A stretch of DNA of 64,000 nt, from positions 62,001 through 126,000 of the forward strand of contig NZ_JAGYVZ010000010.1 in assembly GCF_018380615.1 (NCBI RefSeq), in the 5' to 3' direction. Source of the DNA: Flavobacterium psychroterrae (GTDB taxonomy: Bacteria; Bacteroidota; Bacteroidia; Flavobacteriales; Flavobacteriaceae). The translations under genes were made by a program, and so were the position numbers. The notes under the pieces are model-generated. The model had not been told where the DNA came from, did not search any database, and worked only from the letters and a program-made list of their open reading frames with translations. Of this stretch, positions 24,973 through 33,401 are shown piece after piece (position 1 is the first letter of the stretch; the number at the start of each line of letters is the position of its first letter).

Positions 24973-27465
24973 CTAAAGCCCCAAATCAAGGACATAAGAA
25001 ATCTTAACAGCGATATTATCCTCAAATTTCGAGAGTTGGTTTGGACCATAGCGGTAAAAACCTCCAAGACCAAAGCCTTTGTAAATCTTGTTTAATTCGA
25101 TTCCGGATTCAAAATAACCTTTGTCTAATGTTTTGTATTCAGGACCAACATGCTGTTCGGGATTTTCCATATGTCCCCAAGCCATTCTGGTTACTAATAC
25201 TAATGATGGACGAACTTTTTTGAGGATTCTGATTCGGTCAAAACCATGTTTTACTTGAAAAAAGACATATTGACTGGAGAAGAATTCATTAAAAAACATG
25301 GTTTCAAAACTGTTTCGTCCAGCAAATGTAATACGCTGAATAACGGTTTCTTTAGTTAAATTATTAGGCATTGTATTGTACAAATGCGTCAGCGGAACAT
25401 CGCCAATTGCATAACCTCCTTGTAATAACAAACTGGTTTTTTGACCATTCAGGTATTTTTTTTCATATTCGGTTTTGAAATCTATTTTACCAAAACTGAA
25501 ATCATTTCCTAAAACATCGGGTAATGATTGTGTGTACTGAAAAGTAAATCTTGGAAATTTTTTATCAGATTCATTTCTTCCCGTTGGCGTTTGCATGAAA
25601 TTGCTAAATGGTGCCCAAACAATCGAAACCATCGCCGTTGTCATAACATAATGTGAATACAATTGTCCGTTATAATTAAAAAGATAATCAAATTGCGGTT
25701 CCACATAAGTTCTTGCCAATTCTAGAACAGCTTCGGTTTTTGGAATAATTTTAGTCTGAACGTTCCCTTTCCAGGCCACATATTTGTAGAAAGTACTAAT
25801 GTTGATTGGGCGGGGATCATAAATTTTAAAAACGCGTTTATCAACAGCAAAAACGGTACTTGCTATTTCCCGAACATCATCTGTATAATAGCCATTTATC
25901 CATGTATTAGTGCTTTTGTCCAATAAAACGCCCGCGCCTAAACTGTATTTTACTTCACCATCTTTTGTTCCGTAAGCAGAATATCCTTCTATTCTGAAAA
26001 TTTTAGAAAATTTGTCATTGGTAATTCCGCCAAGACCTAAACGAAAACCTTCGTAATTATTATAGCTGATAATCTTTTTTAGATCAAGATCAACAGGTCC
26101 AATTGGAATATAGCCGTTAATGATTTTTCGTCCAAAACCTAAACGATTTTCTATCTTTTTACTAATCGAAAGACTGTCTATTAATTGATATGTTCTCTGG
26201 CTTTTAAGGTCTAAACTTTCCTTGCGGTATTCATTCCAGAATGCTTCCGGTTTTTTATTGGCATCGTCTTTAATTTCGATATAAAGCGACGGATCTTTTA
26301 TTGATGTATTTGTGTTGTAATGAATATCAAAATTATTACTTTCTGAAAGCAAATAAGTAAAATCTGAAGCTGATTTTTTTCTGGTCTCAAAATTATCTTC
26401 AACGTCTCCGTCAAACTGAATCGTTCCGCCCAGGATTTTAATATCATCATCGCTTTTTCCCTTTACGATTTTGAAAGTTGTATTACTCTGAAACCATATT
26501 TTTTCACTTGGAACATATTCAAACTCATGGATTCCGCTAATGTCCAGAACGCCTTTTATGCGCATTACGGCTTTAGCGACAGCAAAATTTTCCTGATCGA
26601 TATACAATACGCCTTCTAATCCTGATGCTTTCCTTTTTTGTTTATTTTTAAAGTAAATCATATAAGTATCGCGACCTTTTATATTTACCGTATCGAGTAA
26701 TTTATAATTGTAACTTTCAGGAGCGCCGTTCGAAATTGGATTTTCATATTTAGTTTCGAATAATTCATATTTAGTCCCATAAATCGAAATTGACTGCAAG
26801 TTAAATGCAATTACTTCGTAAATTGGCTGTTTAAAACCAGCCATTTTTGTACCCAGAATAGTTTCTTTCAGCTTATTATTTCCAAACTGATATTGTGATA
26901 CTTTTTCGGTTTGAAATAAATGCTGTTTGCTGATTATTTCTTTGAATTTATAATCAGATGAATCTATGTTGATGCGTTTTTTATTAAGGTCTTTATAAGC
27001 GGCTGTTGAATCAATTCTGCCATCGATAGAATCCGGATTTGCAGTAACAATAAGTTTATTGTAGCTTTTATATTCAAAAGTGCTTAGTTTTTTTTGGGGG
27101 TTGTTTTTGTTTTTATTCGCAATCACTTTCCGTATAATTGTCAAAGCCGGATTTTCATTAGAAATAATAACTTCTTTTAAATCGTCGGTTTTTAGTGAAA
27201 GCGAAATTTGATAATATGTTTTTTCTGTAATGGCAATAATCCTGGTTTGGAAACCGATATAGGAAACTGAAAATGTTGTTGCTTTTCCCGATGGTTTAAA
27301 GATAAACTTTCCGTCTACATCAGTAATTGTATTGATATTATCAGACGTTGTTATTGTAGCAAAAGGAAGCGGTTTGTTACCGGAGTCAGTTACAATTCCG
27401 TTTATTTGAAATTGCGCCTGAATGGAAAGCGTGAAAAACAAAGTCAATAAACAAAATAGCCTCAT
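24973..27465 (-). CDS. DUF5686 outer-membrane protein with carboxypeptidase-regulatory-like domain
   Basis: Protein of 830 aa with a signal peptide (1-17, ending SIQAQ). A carboxypeptidase-D-regulatory-like beta-sandwich follows (about 20-105; GIVTDSGNKPLPFATITTSD). The rest is the DUF5686 region with many alternating beta-strands and a barrel-like C-terminus ending in Leu. It lacks a TonB plug. Likely an outer-membrane protein common in Flavobacteriia, role unknown. Single gene, convergent with the antiporter. Confidence 0.8.
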   Translation of the reverse strand: MRLFCLLTLFFTLSIQAQFQINGIVTDSGNKPLPFATITTSDNINTITDVDGKFIFKPSGKATTFSVSYIGFQTRIIAITEKTYYQISLSLKTDDLKEVIISNENPALTIIRKVIANKNKNNPQKKLSTFEYKSYNKLIVTANPDSIDGRIDSTAAYKDLNKKRINIDSSDYKFKEIISKQHLFQTEKVSQYQFGNNKLKETILGTKMAGFKQPIYEVIAFNLQSISIYGTKYELFETKYENPISNGAPESYNYKLLDTVNIKGRDTYMIYFKNKQKRKASGLEGVLYIDQENFAVAKAVMRIKGVLDISGIHEFEYVPSEKIWFQSNTTFKIVKGKSDDDIKILGGTIQFDGDVEDNFETRKKSASDFTYLLSESNNFDIHYNTNTSIKDPSLYIEIKDDANKKPEAFWNEYRKESLDLKSQRTYQLIDSLSISKKIENRLGFGRKIINGYIPIGPVDLDLKKIISYNNYEGFRLGLGGITNDKFSKIFRIEGYSAYGTKDGEVKYSLGAGVLLDKSTNTWINGYYTDDVREIASTVFAVDKRVFKIYDPRPINISTFYKYVAWKGNVQTKIIPKTEAVLELARTYVEPQFDYLFNYNGQLYSHYVMTTAMVSIVWAPFSNFMQTPTGRNESDKKFPRFTFQYTQSLPDVLGNDFSFGKIDFKTEYEKKYLNGQKTSLLLQGGYAIGDVPLTHLYNTMPNNLTKETVIQRITFAGRNSFETMFFNEFFSSQYVFFQVKHGFDRIRILKKVRPSLVLVTRMAWGHMENPEQHVGPEYKTLDKGYFESGIELNKIYKGFGLGGFYRYGPNQLSKFEDNIAVKISYVLDLGL

Positions 27466-27525
27466 ACAGAATGTTATAGTTTCAAAAACGAAAAGAATAT
27501 AATTTTCGTATGCAAAAATAGGAAT

Positions 27526-27568
27526 AAAAAAATCCGTCCAGTAACAATTTAACTAAACGGATTTTTAT
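27526..27568 (-). terminator. Terminator after frr
   Basis: Arms AAAAATCCGT / ACGGATTTTT around a loop of about 18 nt, 17 bp beyond the frr stop on the minus strand. Confidence 0.7.
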
Positions 27569-27584
27569 TTTGTGTTGAAAAAGA

Positions 27585-28148
27585 TTACACTTTCATGATT
27601 TCAGCTTCCTTGGCAACCAGCAATTCATCAATTTTTCTGATGTAAGTGTTGGTCAAATTCTGAACTTGCTCTTCTGCTGATTTACAAACGTCTTCAGAAG
27701 TTCCTTCTTTTTCTAATTTTTTGATATCTGTATTCGCATCTTTACGCACATTACGCACACCAATTTTTGCATCTTCAGCCTCAGATTTTGCTTGTTTGGC
27801 AAGATCTCTACGACGCTCTTCTGTTAATGGCGGAACACTAATAATGATCATGTCACCATTATTCATTGGGTTAAAACCGATGTTGGCAATCATAATTGCT
27901 TTTTCGATAACATGTAACATGTTTTTTTCGAAAGGCTGTAATGTGATTGTTCTTGCATCAGGAACACTAATTTTTGACACTTGCGAAAGTGGTGTTGCTG
28001 ATCCGTAATAATCTACAAAAACACTTCCTAGCATTGCCGGAGAAGCTTTTCCTGCACGAATGTTAAGAAATTCTTTCTCTAAATGCGCAATCGAACCATT
28101 CATTGATTCTTCAGTACTATCTAATATAAATTCTATTTCTTCAGTCAT
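27585..28148 (-). CDS. frr: Ribosome recycling factor
   Basis: RRF, 187 aa, which with EF-G splits the post-termination ribosome. Typical segments: LEKEFLNIRAGKASPAMLGSV near the start, QVSKISVPDARTITLQPFEK, and the helical MVIISVPPLTEERRRDLAKQ-like stretch (here MIIISVPPLTEERRRDLAKQ). The coiled-coil C-terminal helix ends with LLVAKEAEIMKV. It follows pyrH on the same strand, the conserved pyrH-frr order, with 161 bp of repeat-containing DNA between. Confidence 0.96.
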   Translation of the reverse strand: MTEEIEFILDSTEESMNGSIAHLEKEFLNIRAGKASPAMLGSVFVDYYGSATPLSQVSKISVPDARTITLQPFEKNMLHVIEKAIMIANIGFNPMNNGDMIIISVPPLTEERRRDLAKQAKSEAEDAKIGVRNVRKDANTDIKKLEKEGTSEDVCKSAEEQVQNLTNTYIRKIDELLVAKEAEIMKV

Positions 28149-28309
28149 TTTTTTAGATTTTTAGATTTTCAGATGGTTAGATTTTTAGATTTCTAAAAAT
28201 GTTAGCATCTAATTATACTAACTAATATGTTTTTTTGTTTTTTTAATATTGTACGATTATCAAAATTTAGAGAAATCTAATGATCTAAAAATCGAACAAT
28301 CTAAGTAGT

Positions 28310-29017
28310 CTAAATATTAACTACGGTTCCTATGTTTTCGCCTTCACAGATTTTTAATAGATTTCCAATTTTGTTCATATCAAAAACAACGATTGGCAAT
28401 TTATTTTCCTGACTTAATGTAAAAGCTGTTGTATCCATCACGTTTAATCCTTTTTTAAGAACATCTTCAAACGAGATCATGTCGAATTTTACTGCTGATG
28501 CATTTTTTTCCGGATCTGAATCATAAACACCATCAACACGTGTTCCTTTTAATATTACATCTGCATTGATTTCAATACCTCTTAAAACGGCAGCGGTATC
28601 AGTTGTAAAATATGGATTTCCTGTTCCTGCACCAAAAATTACAATTCTTCCTTTTTCAAGGTGACGATCTGCTCTTCTTTTAATATATGGTTCTGCTATA
28701 GATTCCATTTTTAAGGCAGTTTGCAAACGGGTTTTCATTCCTTTTTCTTCAAGAGCGCCTTGTAAAGCCATTCCGTTAATTACTGTAGCAAGCATTCCCA
28801 TATAATCGCCTTGTACTCTATCCATACCAGCACTTGCACCTGCAACGCCTCTAAAAATATTTCCTCCTCCAATAACAATAGCAATTTCTACCCCTTTACT
28901 GTGAATTTGCTTAATTTCTTCGGCATATTCGGCAAGTCTTTTAGGGTCAATTCCGTATTGTAAATCACCCATTAAGGCTTCGCCACTTAGTTTTAGAAGA
29001 ATTCTTTTATATTTCAT
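28310..29017 (-). CDS. pyrH: UMP kinase
   Basis: UMP kinase, 235 aa, making UDP from UMP with ATP; hexameric, amino-acid-kinase fold. Motifs: [45 protein letters not shown] and [11 protein letters not shown]. The frame is open upstream to 29188, but the conserved family N-terminus [12 protein letters not shown] starts at the ATG at 29017, so that start was used. A TATATTTG promoter -7 match lies on the minus strand at 29039-29046. Confidence 0.95.
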   Translation of the reverse strand: MKYKRILLKLSGEALMGDLQYGIDPKRLAEYAEEIKQIHSKGVEIAIVIGGGNIFRGVAGASAGMDRVQGDYMGMLATVINGMALQGALEEKGMKTRLQTALKMESIAEPYIKRRADRHLEKGRIVIFGAGTGNPYFTTDTAAVLRGIEINADVILKGTRVDGVYDSDPEKNASAVKFDMISFEDVLKKGLNVMDTTAFTLSQENKLPIVVFDMNKIGNLLKICEGENIGTVVNI

Positions 29018-29206
29018 GTGTTGTTGCGTTAATTTGTGCAAATATAGACATATTCTGATTTTTAAAAATAATGTTTTAAAAAAAATAGTAGTTCTTTTAT
29101 ATTTAAATTTATAGTGATTTTTCAGGATTTTTTTGAATGTGATAAAAGTCATTCTTTGAGTCTCCTTGAAATGTGTAAATTTATCCAATTCAAAAATTGT
29201 ACAAAT

Positions 29207-29824
29207 ATGAAAAATAGTATCGCTAAATCATTATTTAAAAGTTACCCATATTCTGAATATCGAAAATTAGTTACAGATTTATTATCAGAAGGAAAATCAA
29301 CCGGTAATCAACAATCTGAAAGTCTGACGAATTACAGTAAGCTCAATGATGCGAGAATGAATCGTTTAGATAAAACGACCAAAATTGCTGATGATGTTGT
29401 TTCAAAGCTGGAAAACCTGGATCATAAATATATTTGGCTTGTAATTTCTGAAGGATGGTGTGGTGATGCAGCGCAAATATTACCAATATTGAATAAAATG
29501 GCTTTGGCATCAAATAAAAAGATTGATCTGAGAATTGTTTTGCGTGATGAAAATGAGGAATTGATGAATCAATATTTGACAAATGGAGGAAAAGCAATCC
29601 CAAAAGTTATTGTAATTTGTAAGGAAGCGGGAATTGTCAGATCAGATTGGGGACCAAGACCAAAAGGCGCAACGGAATTATTAGCTAACTATAAAAAGGA
29701 GTTTGGCGTAATTGATGAAAAAATCAAAACCGACTTGCAATTGTGGTATTTGGCAGATAAGGGAATTTCGGTTCAGGAGGAGCTAATGCAAATAATAGAA
29801 AATATAAAATATAACCGATTATAA
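29207..29824 (+). CDS. Thioredoxin-fold protein with single active-site Cys
   Basis: Thioredoxin-like protein (Thioredoxin_9-type), 205 aa, cytoplasmic (no signal peptide). The active-site region [23 protein letters not shown] keeps WCGDA, i.e. the first Cys but Ala/Asp in place of the usual second Cys, so it cannot act as a normal dithiol reductase. GKAIPKVIV supplies the conserved cis-Pro. A bacillithiol- or monothiol-type role is possible but inferred. The start at 29207 ([10 protein letters not shown]) leaves a 189-bp divergent promoter region with pyrH. Confidence 0.8.
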   Translation: MKNSIAKSLFKSYPYSEYRKLVTDLLSEGKSTGNQQSESLTNYSKLNDARMNRLDKTTKIADDVVSKLENLDHKYIWLVISEGWCGDAAQILPILNKMALASNKKIDLRIVLRDENEELMNQYLTNGGKAIPKVIVICKEAGIVRSDWGPRPKGATELLANYKKEFGVIDEKIKTDLQLWYLADKGISVQEELMQIIENIKYNRL

Positions 29825-30031
29825 ATTTTGTAATAAAAGCGGTGGAAATAATAGTTAATGAGTTAATATGTTGACAATAAATGCTATATGATATAAAAAC
29901 ACATTAAAATATTTTTTTTATTACAAATATTTTGTAACTTGCTTACTGATTCCCACTTCTATTATTTATTTTTTGATTTACTGTTTTTATTGGTGTCTAA
30001 TTTAATGTCTAACAATTAAAAATGCACTATT

Positions 30032-30109
30032 ATGAATAAGTTATTCGAAGATTTTTACGATTTAGTTTCAGAGTTATTATTTGGAGGAAAAAACATTCCG
30101 CATTATTAA
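30032..30109 (+). CDS. Possible 25-aa small protein
   Basis: ATG-initiated frame of 25 codons ending TAA, peptide beginning MNKLFEDFYDLVSELLFGG and ending NIPHY. It is amphipathic and acidic at the start. A good hairpin terminator on the same strand begins 50 bp after the stop, and the frame lies alone in a 379-bp gap, which supports a short transcript. Coding status rests on that context only; it could equally be a small RNA. Confidence 0.35.
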   Translation: MNKLFEDFYDLVSELLFGGKNIPHY

Positions 30110-30158
30110 CTTCGGGAAACACAAATTAAGCAGTAGAAATATTTTAATTAAGAAGTTG

Positions 30159-30195
30159 GCACATTACTAATAATTTAAATTTGTAATGTGCTTTT
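30159..30195 (+). terminator. GCACATTAC hairpin terminator
   Basis: Perfect 9-bp arms GCACATTAC / GTAATGTGC followed by TTTTCGCTTTT. It lies between the possible small gene and the convergent truB end and could serve both. Confidence 0.75.
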
Positions 30196-30203
30196 CGCTT
30201 TTG

Positions 30204-30893
30204 TTACTTTAAACTTTCTTCAAATAGAGTAACATCAATAGCATTTTTCACATCGTAATCACCAATTTTTGTTCGGCGTAAAGCGGTTAAATGCGATCCG
30301 GAATTCATAGCCTTTCCAAAATCATAAGCTAATGAGCGAATATAGGTTCCTTTGCTGCAAACCACTCTAAAATCTATTTCGGGAAGCGAAATTCTTGTAA
30401 TCTCAAACTCGTGAATAGTAGTTTTTCTGCTTTCAATTTCAATAGTTTCTCCGGCGCGGGCGTGTTCGTATAACCGAACTCCGTCTTTTTTGATTGCGGA
30501 AAAAATAGGTGGTTTTTGATCAATCTCACCTAAAAACTGTTTTACAGTTTCGTGAATTAAAGCTTCATCAATATGTGAAGTTGGAAAAGTTTCGTCAATC
30601 TCGGTTTCTAAATCATACGATGGAGTAGTGGCTCCAATATAAAAAGTTCCCGTATATTCTTTAGCCTGACCTTGTAATTCAGTAATTCGTTTAGTAAATT
30701 TTCCAGTACAAATTAATAATAATCCGGTTGCTAAAGGATCAAGAGTTCCCGCATGACCAATTTTGAACTTTTTTGGAAGTCCCACTTTATTGATCAAAAG
30801 ATATTTTAATTTATTGACAGCTTGAAACGAACTCCATTTTAAAGGTTTGTCTATCAATAAAATTTGTCCGTTTAAATAATCTTCAGGCGTCAT
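30204..30893 (-). CDS. truB: tRNA pseudouridine(55) synthase TruB
   Basis: TruB, 229 aa, forming pseudouridine 55 in the T-loop of tRNAs. The catalytic motif GHAGTLDPLATGLLLI carries the nucleophilic Asp. The KPLKWSSFQAVNKLK start and CSKGTYIRSLAYDFG are also typical. The C-terminal PUA domain is short or missing, as in many Bacteroidota. The ATG overlaps the uppP stop (TAATG), so the genes are translationally coupled. Confidence 0.95.
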   Translation of the reverse strand: MTPEDYLNGQILLIDKPLKWSSFQAVNKLKYLLINKVGLPKKFKIGHAGTLDPLATGLLLICTGKFTKRITELQGQAKEYTGTFYIGATTPSYDLETEIDETFPTSHIDEALIHETVKQFLGEIDQKPPIFSAIKKDGVRLYEHARAGETIEIESRKTTIHEFEITRISLPEIDFRVVCSKGTYIRSLAYDFGKAMNSGSHLTALRRTKIGDYDVKNAIDVTLFEESLK

Positions 30894-31690
30894 TATATGA
30901 TTGTAAGGGGATGAATAAAAAAGTGAATCAGTAATAAAACGATTCCGGCGATTATCCTGTAATAACCAAAAACTTTAAAACCATTTTTAGTCAAAAAACC
31001 AATGAAGGTTTTAATTGCTAGAAGTGCTACAATAAAAGCAACAACATTACCTATAACTAATAAATTTACCTGATCGTGTGATAATTCAAATCCTGCTTTA
31101 TAATAATCGTAACATTTTTTTGCCGTTGCTCCTAACATTGTTGGTACGGCTAAAAAGAAGGAGAATTCAGCAGCAGTTGTTCTTGATAATTTTTGCGACA
31201 TTCCGCCCACAATACTTGCTCCGCTTCGTGAAACTCCCGGAATCATTGCTAAACATTGAAACATTCCAATTTTGAAAGCCTGTAAATAGGTGATTTCTTG
31301 TGATGTTTCGGCAGTATCTGGTTTATTGAACCATTCGTCAACTTTCAATAAAATTAATCCTCCTATTAAAAGAGAAACAGCAACCGTAACCGGATTTTCT
31401 AATAAACCATCGATAAAATCGCTTAATAATAATCCTAAAACTACGGCTGGAATAAACGCAACCAAAAGTTTAAAATAAAAATCAAGCGTTTGAAAGAAAC
31501 GTTTAAAATATAATACCACTACAGAAAGTATCGCACCAAGCTGAATAACAATCGTAAAAAGTTTAGTGAAATCTTCGTGAGCAATTCCGAAAAAAGAAGA
31601 GGCAATAATCATGTGGCCAGTTGAAGAAACAGGTAAAAATTCTGTGATTCCTTCAATTATGGCAAGGATAATAGCTTGTAATGTATTCAT
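30893..31690 (-). CDS. uppP: Undecaprenyl-diphosphatase UppP
   Basis: UppP/BacA, 265 aa, with about eight membrane helices. It dephosphorylates undecaprenyl diphosphate to recycle the cell-wall lipid carrier. Catalytic segments [17 protein letters not shown] (13-29) and [15 protein letters not shown] are intact. It lies in the chain ftsX, DUF3098, uppP, truB, all on the minus strand, an order common in Bacteroidota that groups cell-envelope and division functions. Confidence 0.95.
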   Translation of the reverse strand: MNTLQAIILAIIEGITEFLPVSSTGHMIIASSFFGIAHEDFTKLFTIVIQLGAILSVVVLYFKRFFQTLDFYFKLLVAFIPAVVLGLLLSDFIDGLLENPVTVAVSLLIGGLILLKVDEWFNKPDTAETSQEITYLQAFKIGMFQCLAMIPGVSRSGASIVGGMSQKLSRTTAAEFSFFLAVPTMLGATAKKCYDYYKAGFELSHDQVNLLVIGNVVAFIVALLAIKTFIGFLTKNGFKVFGYYRIIAGIVLLLIHFFIHPLTII

Positions 31691-31786
31691 TAAATGAGAT
31701 TGTTGGATTATTAGACTTCTTAGATGTCAGACTTTTTAAAGAGATTAATCTAAAGATCTAAGTTGTCTAAGCAGTCTAAAGAAAGT

Positions 31787-32047
31787 CTACTTAGATTTTT
31801 TAAAAATAGAATAAATTGTGATTCCAAAACCAATTAAAACAGTTGTTGGAGCTAAACGAATACGTCTAAAACTAAAAACATCTTCACTAAAAACATTCGG
31901 ATTATCACTTCCTCCGCCAGACATTAAGATAAAGCCTAATGCGATAACGCCAATTCCTATTAATAAGATTTTGTAGTTGATACCATCAAAAAGGAATTCT
32001 TGCTTTTGTGGATGTTGTTGAGGTTCTTCTTTATAATTACTTTTCAT
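31787..32047 (-). CDS. DUF3098 membrane protein
   Basis: Small protein of 86 aa with two membrane helices (about 27-43 and 68-82). The turn between them carries GGGSDNPNVFSEDVFSFRRIRLAPTTVL, the hallmark of the DUF3098 family, which is restricted to Bacteroidota. Function unknown. It sits between ftsX and uppP; the context suggests an envelope or division accessory role. Confidence 0.85.
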   Translation of the reverse strand: MKSNYKEEPQQHPQKQEFLFDGINYKILLIGIGVIALGFILMSGGGSDNPNVFSEDVFSFRRIRLAPTTVLIGFGITIYSIFKKSK

Positions 32048-32121
32048 TGTTGTCTATTTGTCAGCCTGAACGATGTCAAAGGCATTTTTTAAGTCTAAAA
32101 TCTAAAATCTGCGATCTAAAA

Positions 32122-32997
32122 TTAATAAAGATCGTCGGTTCTTAAATTAAGGAAACGTTGTGTTGCAAAATGTGTACTTACCCAGGTGATTAAAACTCCT
32201 AATCCGAAAACGGCCAATAAAACCAATCCTATTAGAACTTTGTCTTCTAAAATTCCTAATCCCGGGAAGTTACTTTCTACGTAGAATAAAACACCAATCA
32301 AAGCTACAATTGCTAATCCGGCGCCTAACATTCCTAATTTTACGCTTCGCATTACAAAAGGTTTACGAATAAACGATTTTGTTGCTCCAACCATTTGCAT
32401 CGTTTTAATGATGAAACGATTTGAATGTATGGATAAACGCAATGAACTATTGATTAGTAAAACGGCGATTACAGCCAGGAAACAGCTAATAATCAAAATC
32501 CACATACTTACTTTTTTGATGTTGTCATTTACCAGATTTACTAATTGTTTGTCATAAACAATGTCTTCAATCATAGTGTTTTTGCGCAACTGGCTTTCAA
32601 TTTGTAAAATACTGTCTCTTTCAACATAATCCGCTTTTAAGTGAATATCGTATGAATTCAATAAAGGATTTTCTCCTAAAAAGGTCAGGAAATCTTCTCC
32701 AATAATGTCAGTATGTTCTTTTGCTGCTTTTTCTTTGGTCACATACGCATAAGATCTCGCGAAAGGAGCTCTTTTTAATTCTGTGTTGAAAGCTTTTATC
32801 ACACTATCATTAGCTTCGTTTTTAAAGAAAACCGTCATGGCGATTTTTTCTTTAAAATCATTGGCTAGTTTTTTAGAATTGATAATGAATAATCCCAGTA
32901 CTCCTAAAAGGAATAAAACCAGAAATACACTTAGTACAACCGAAAAATAAGAGGAAATTAACCTGCGCTTTTGAAATTTATCAAAGTTAGAACTCAT
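32122..32997 (-). CDS. ftsX: Cell division protein FtsX
   Basis: ABC-transporter permease-like FtsX, 291 aa, which with FtsE links division to peptidoglycan hydrolases. Four membrane helices: one near residues 17-37, then three after about 170, separated by the extracellular loop that contains EDIVYDKQLV. The segment between helices 2 and 3 (NSLRLSIHSNRFIIKTMQMVGATKSFI) is the typical ABC-coupling region. ftsE is not adjacent; in Bacteroidota it is often elsewhere. Confidence 0.92.
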   Translation of the reverse strand: MSSNFDKFQKRRLISSYFSVVLSVFLVLFLLGVLGLFIINSKKLANDFKEKIAMTVFFKNEANDSVIKAFNTELKRAPFARSYAYVTKEKAAKEHTDIIGEDFLTFLGENPLLNSYDIHLKADYVERDSILQIESQLRKNTMIEDIVYDKQLVNLVNDNIKKVSMWILIISCFLAVIAVLLINSSLRLSIHSNRFIIKTMQMVGATKSFIRKPFVMRSVKLGMLGAGLAIVALIGVLFYVESNFPGLGILEDKVLIGLVLLAVFGLGVLITWVSTHFATQRFLNLRTDDLY

Positions 32998-32999
32998 AG

Positions 33000-33401
33000 T
33001 TTGCTTAAATTATGTGGTAAAAATAATAAAGTATTTCTTTATTTGAAGTTAATAACGTTCAAAGTTTTGACTTTCGTGCTATAAAGATACAATTTTGAAT
33101 TTGAAATTATATTTAACCTCGAAGTTTGGCAAGGATATTTTACCGTTGCGAACTTTTGCGGTTAAATTTTGCCATAGATTAAAGGATTAAAGATTGTGGA
33201 CTTTGAGTATAAAGTTTAACGCAGATTTTACAGATTTAAGCAGATCTGTTTTTATATTATTAATAAAAAATCAAAAGAAAAAATCCGCTTAAATCTGCCA
33301 AATCTGCGTGAAAAAAAATCAGCCAAAGATTAAACAGATCAAAAATATTAGCGCACTCCGCGGTTAATTAATTTTTTGTTTTCATATAAAGTTGATTTGT
33401 T
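33000..33401. other. Intergenic region with hairpin repeat
   Basis: About 400 bp without a gene. It contains the long inverted repeat at 33219-33309. The right end is the leader of ftsX read on the minus strand; no convincing promoter was identified. Confidence 0.55.
33219..33309. repeat. 27-bp inverted repeat (ACGCAGATTT family)
   Basis: Left arm begins ACGCAGATTTTACAGATTTA, right arm ends AAATCTGCGT; about 24 of 27 positions pair across a 37-nt loop. Same theme as the inner part of the 288-bp element. Confidence 0.65.

Larger units (their letters stand above)
29825..30203. other. Intergenic region with a possible small-protein gene
   Basis: The first 200 bp are AT-rich without a recognised motif. 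A 25-codon frame with a following hairpin terminator sits at 30032-30195 and is listed separately. Confidence 0.5.

Noticed and set aside
32998..33401. Riboswitch or cobalamin leader near the TonB receptor
   Set aside because: This space is downstream of the receptor on the minus strand; its real leader (35964-36059) is only 96 bp and shows no riboswitch core.
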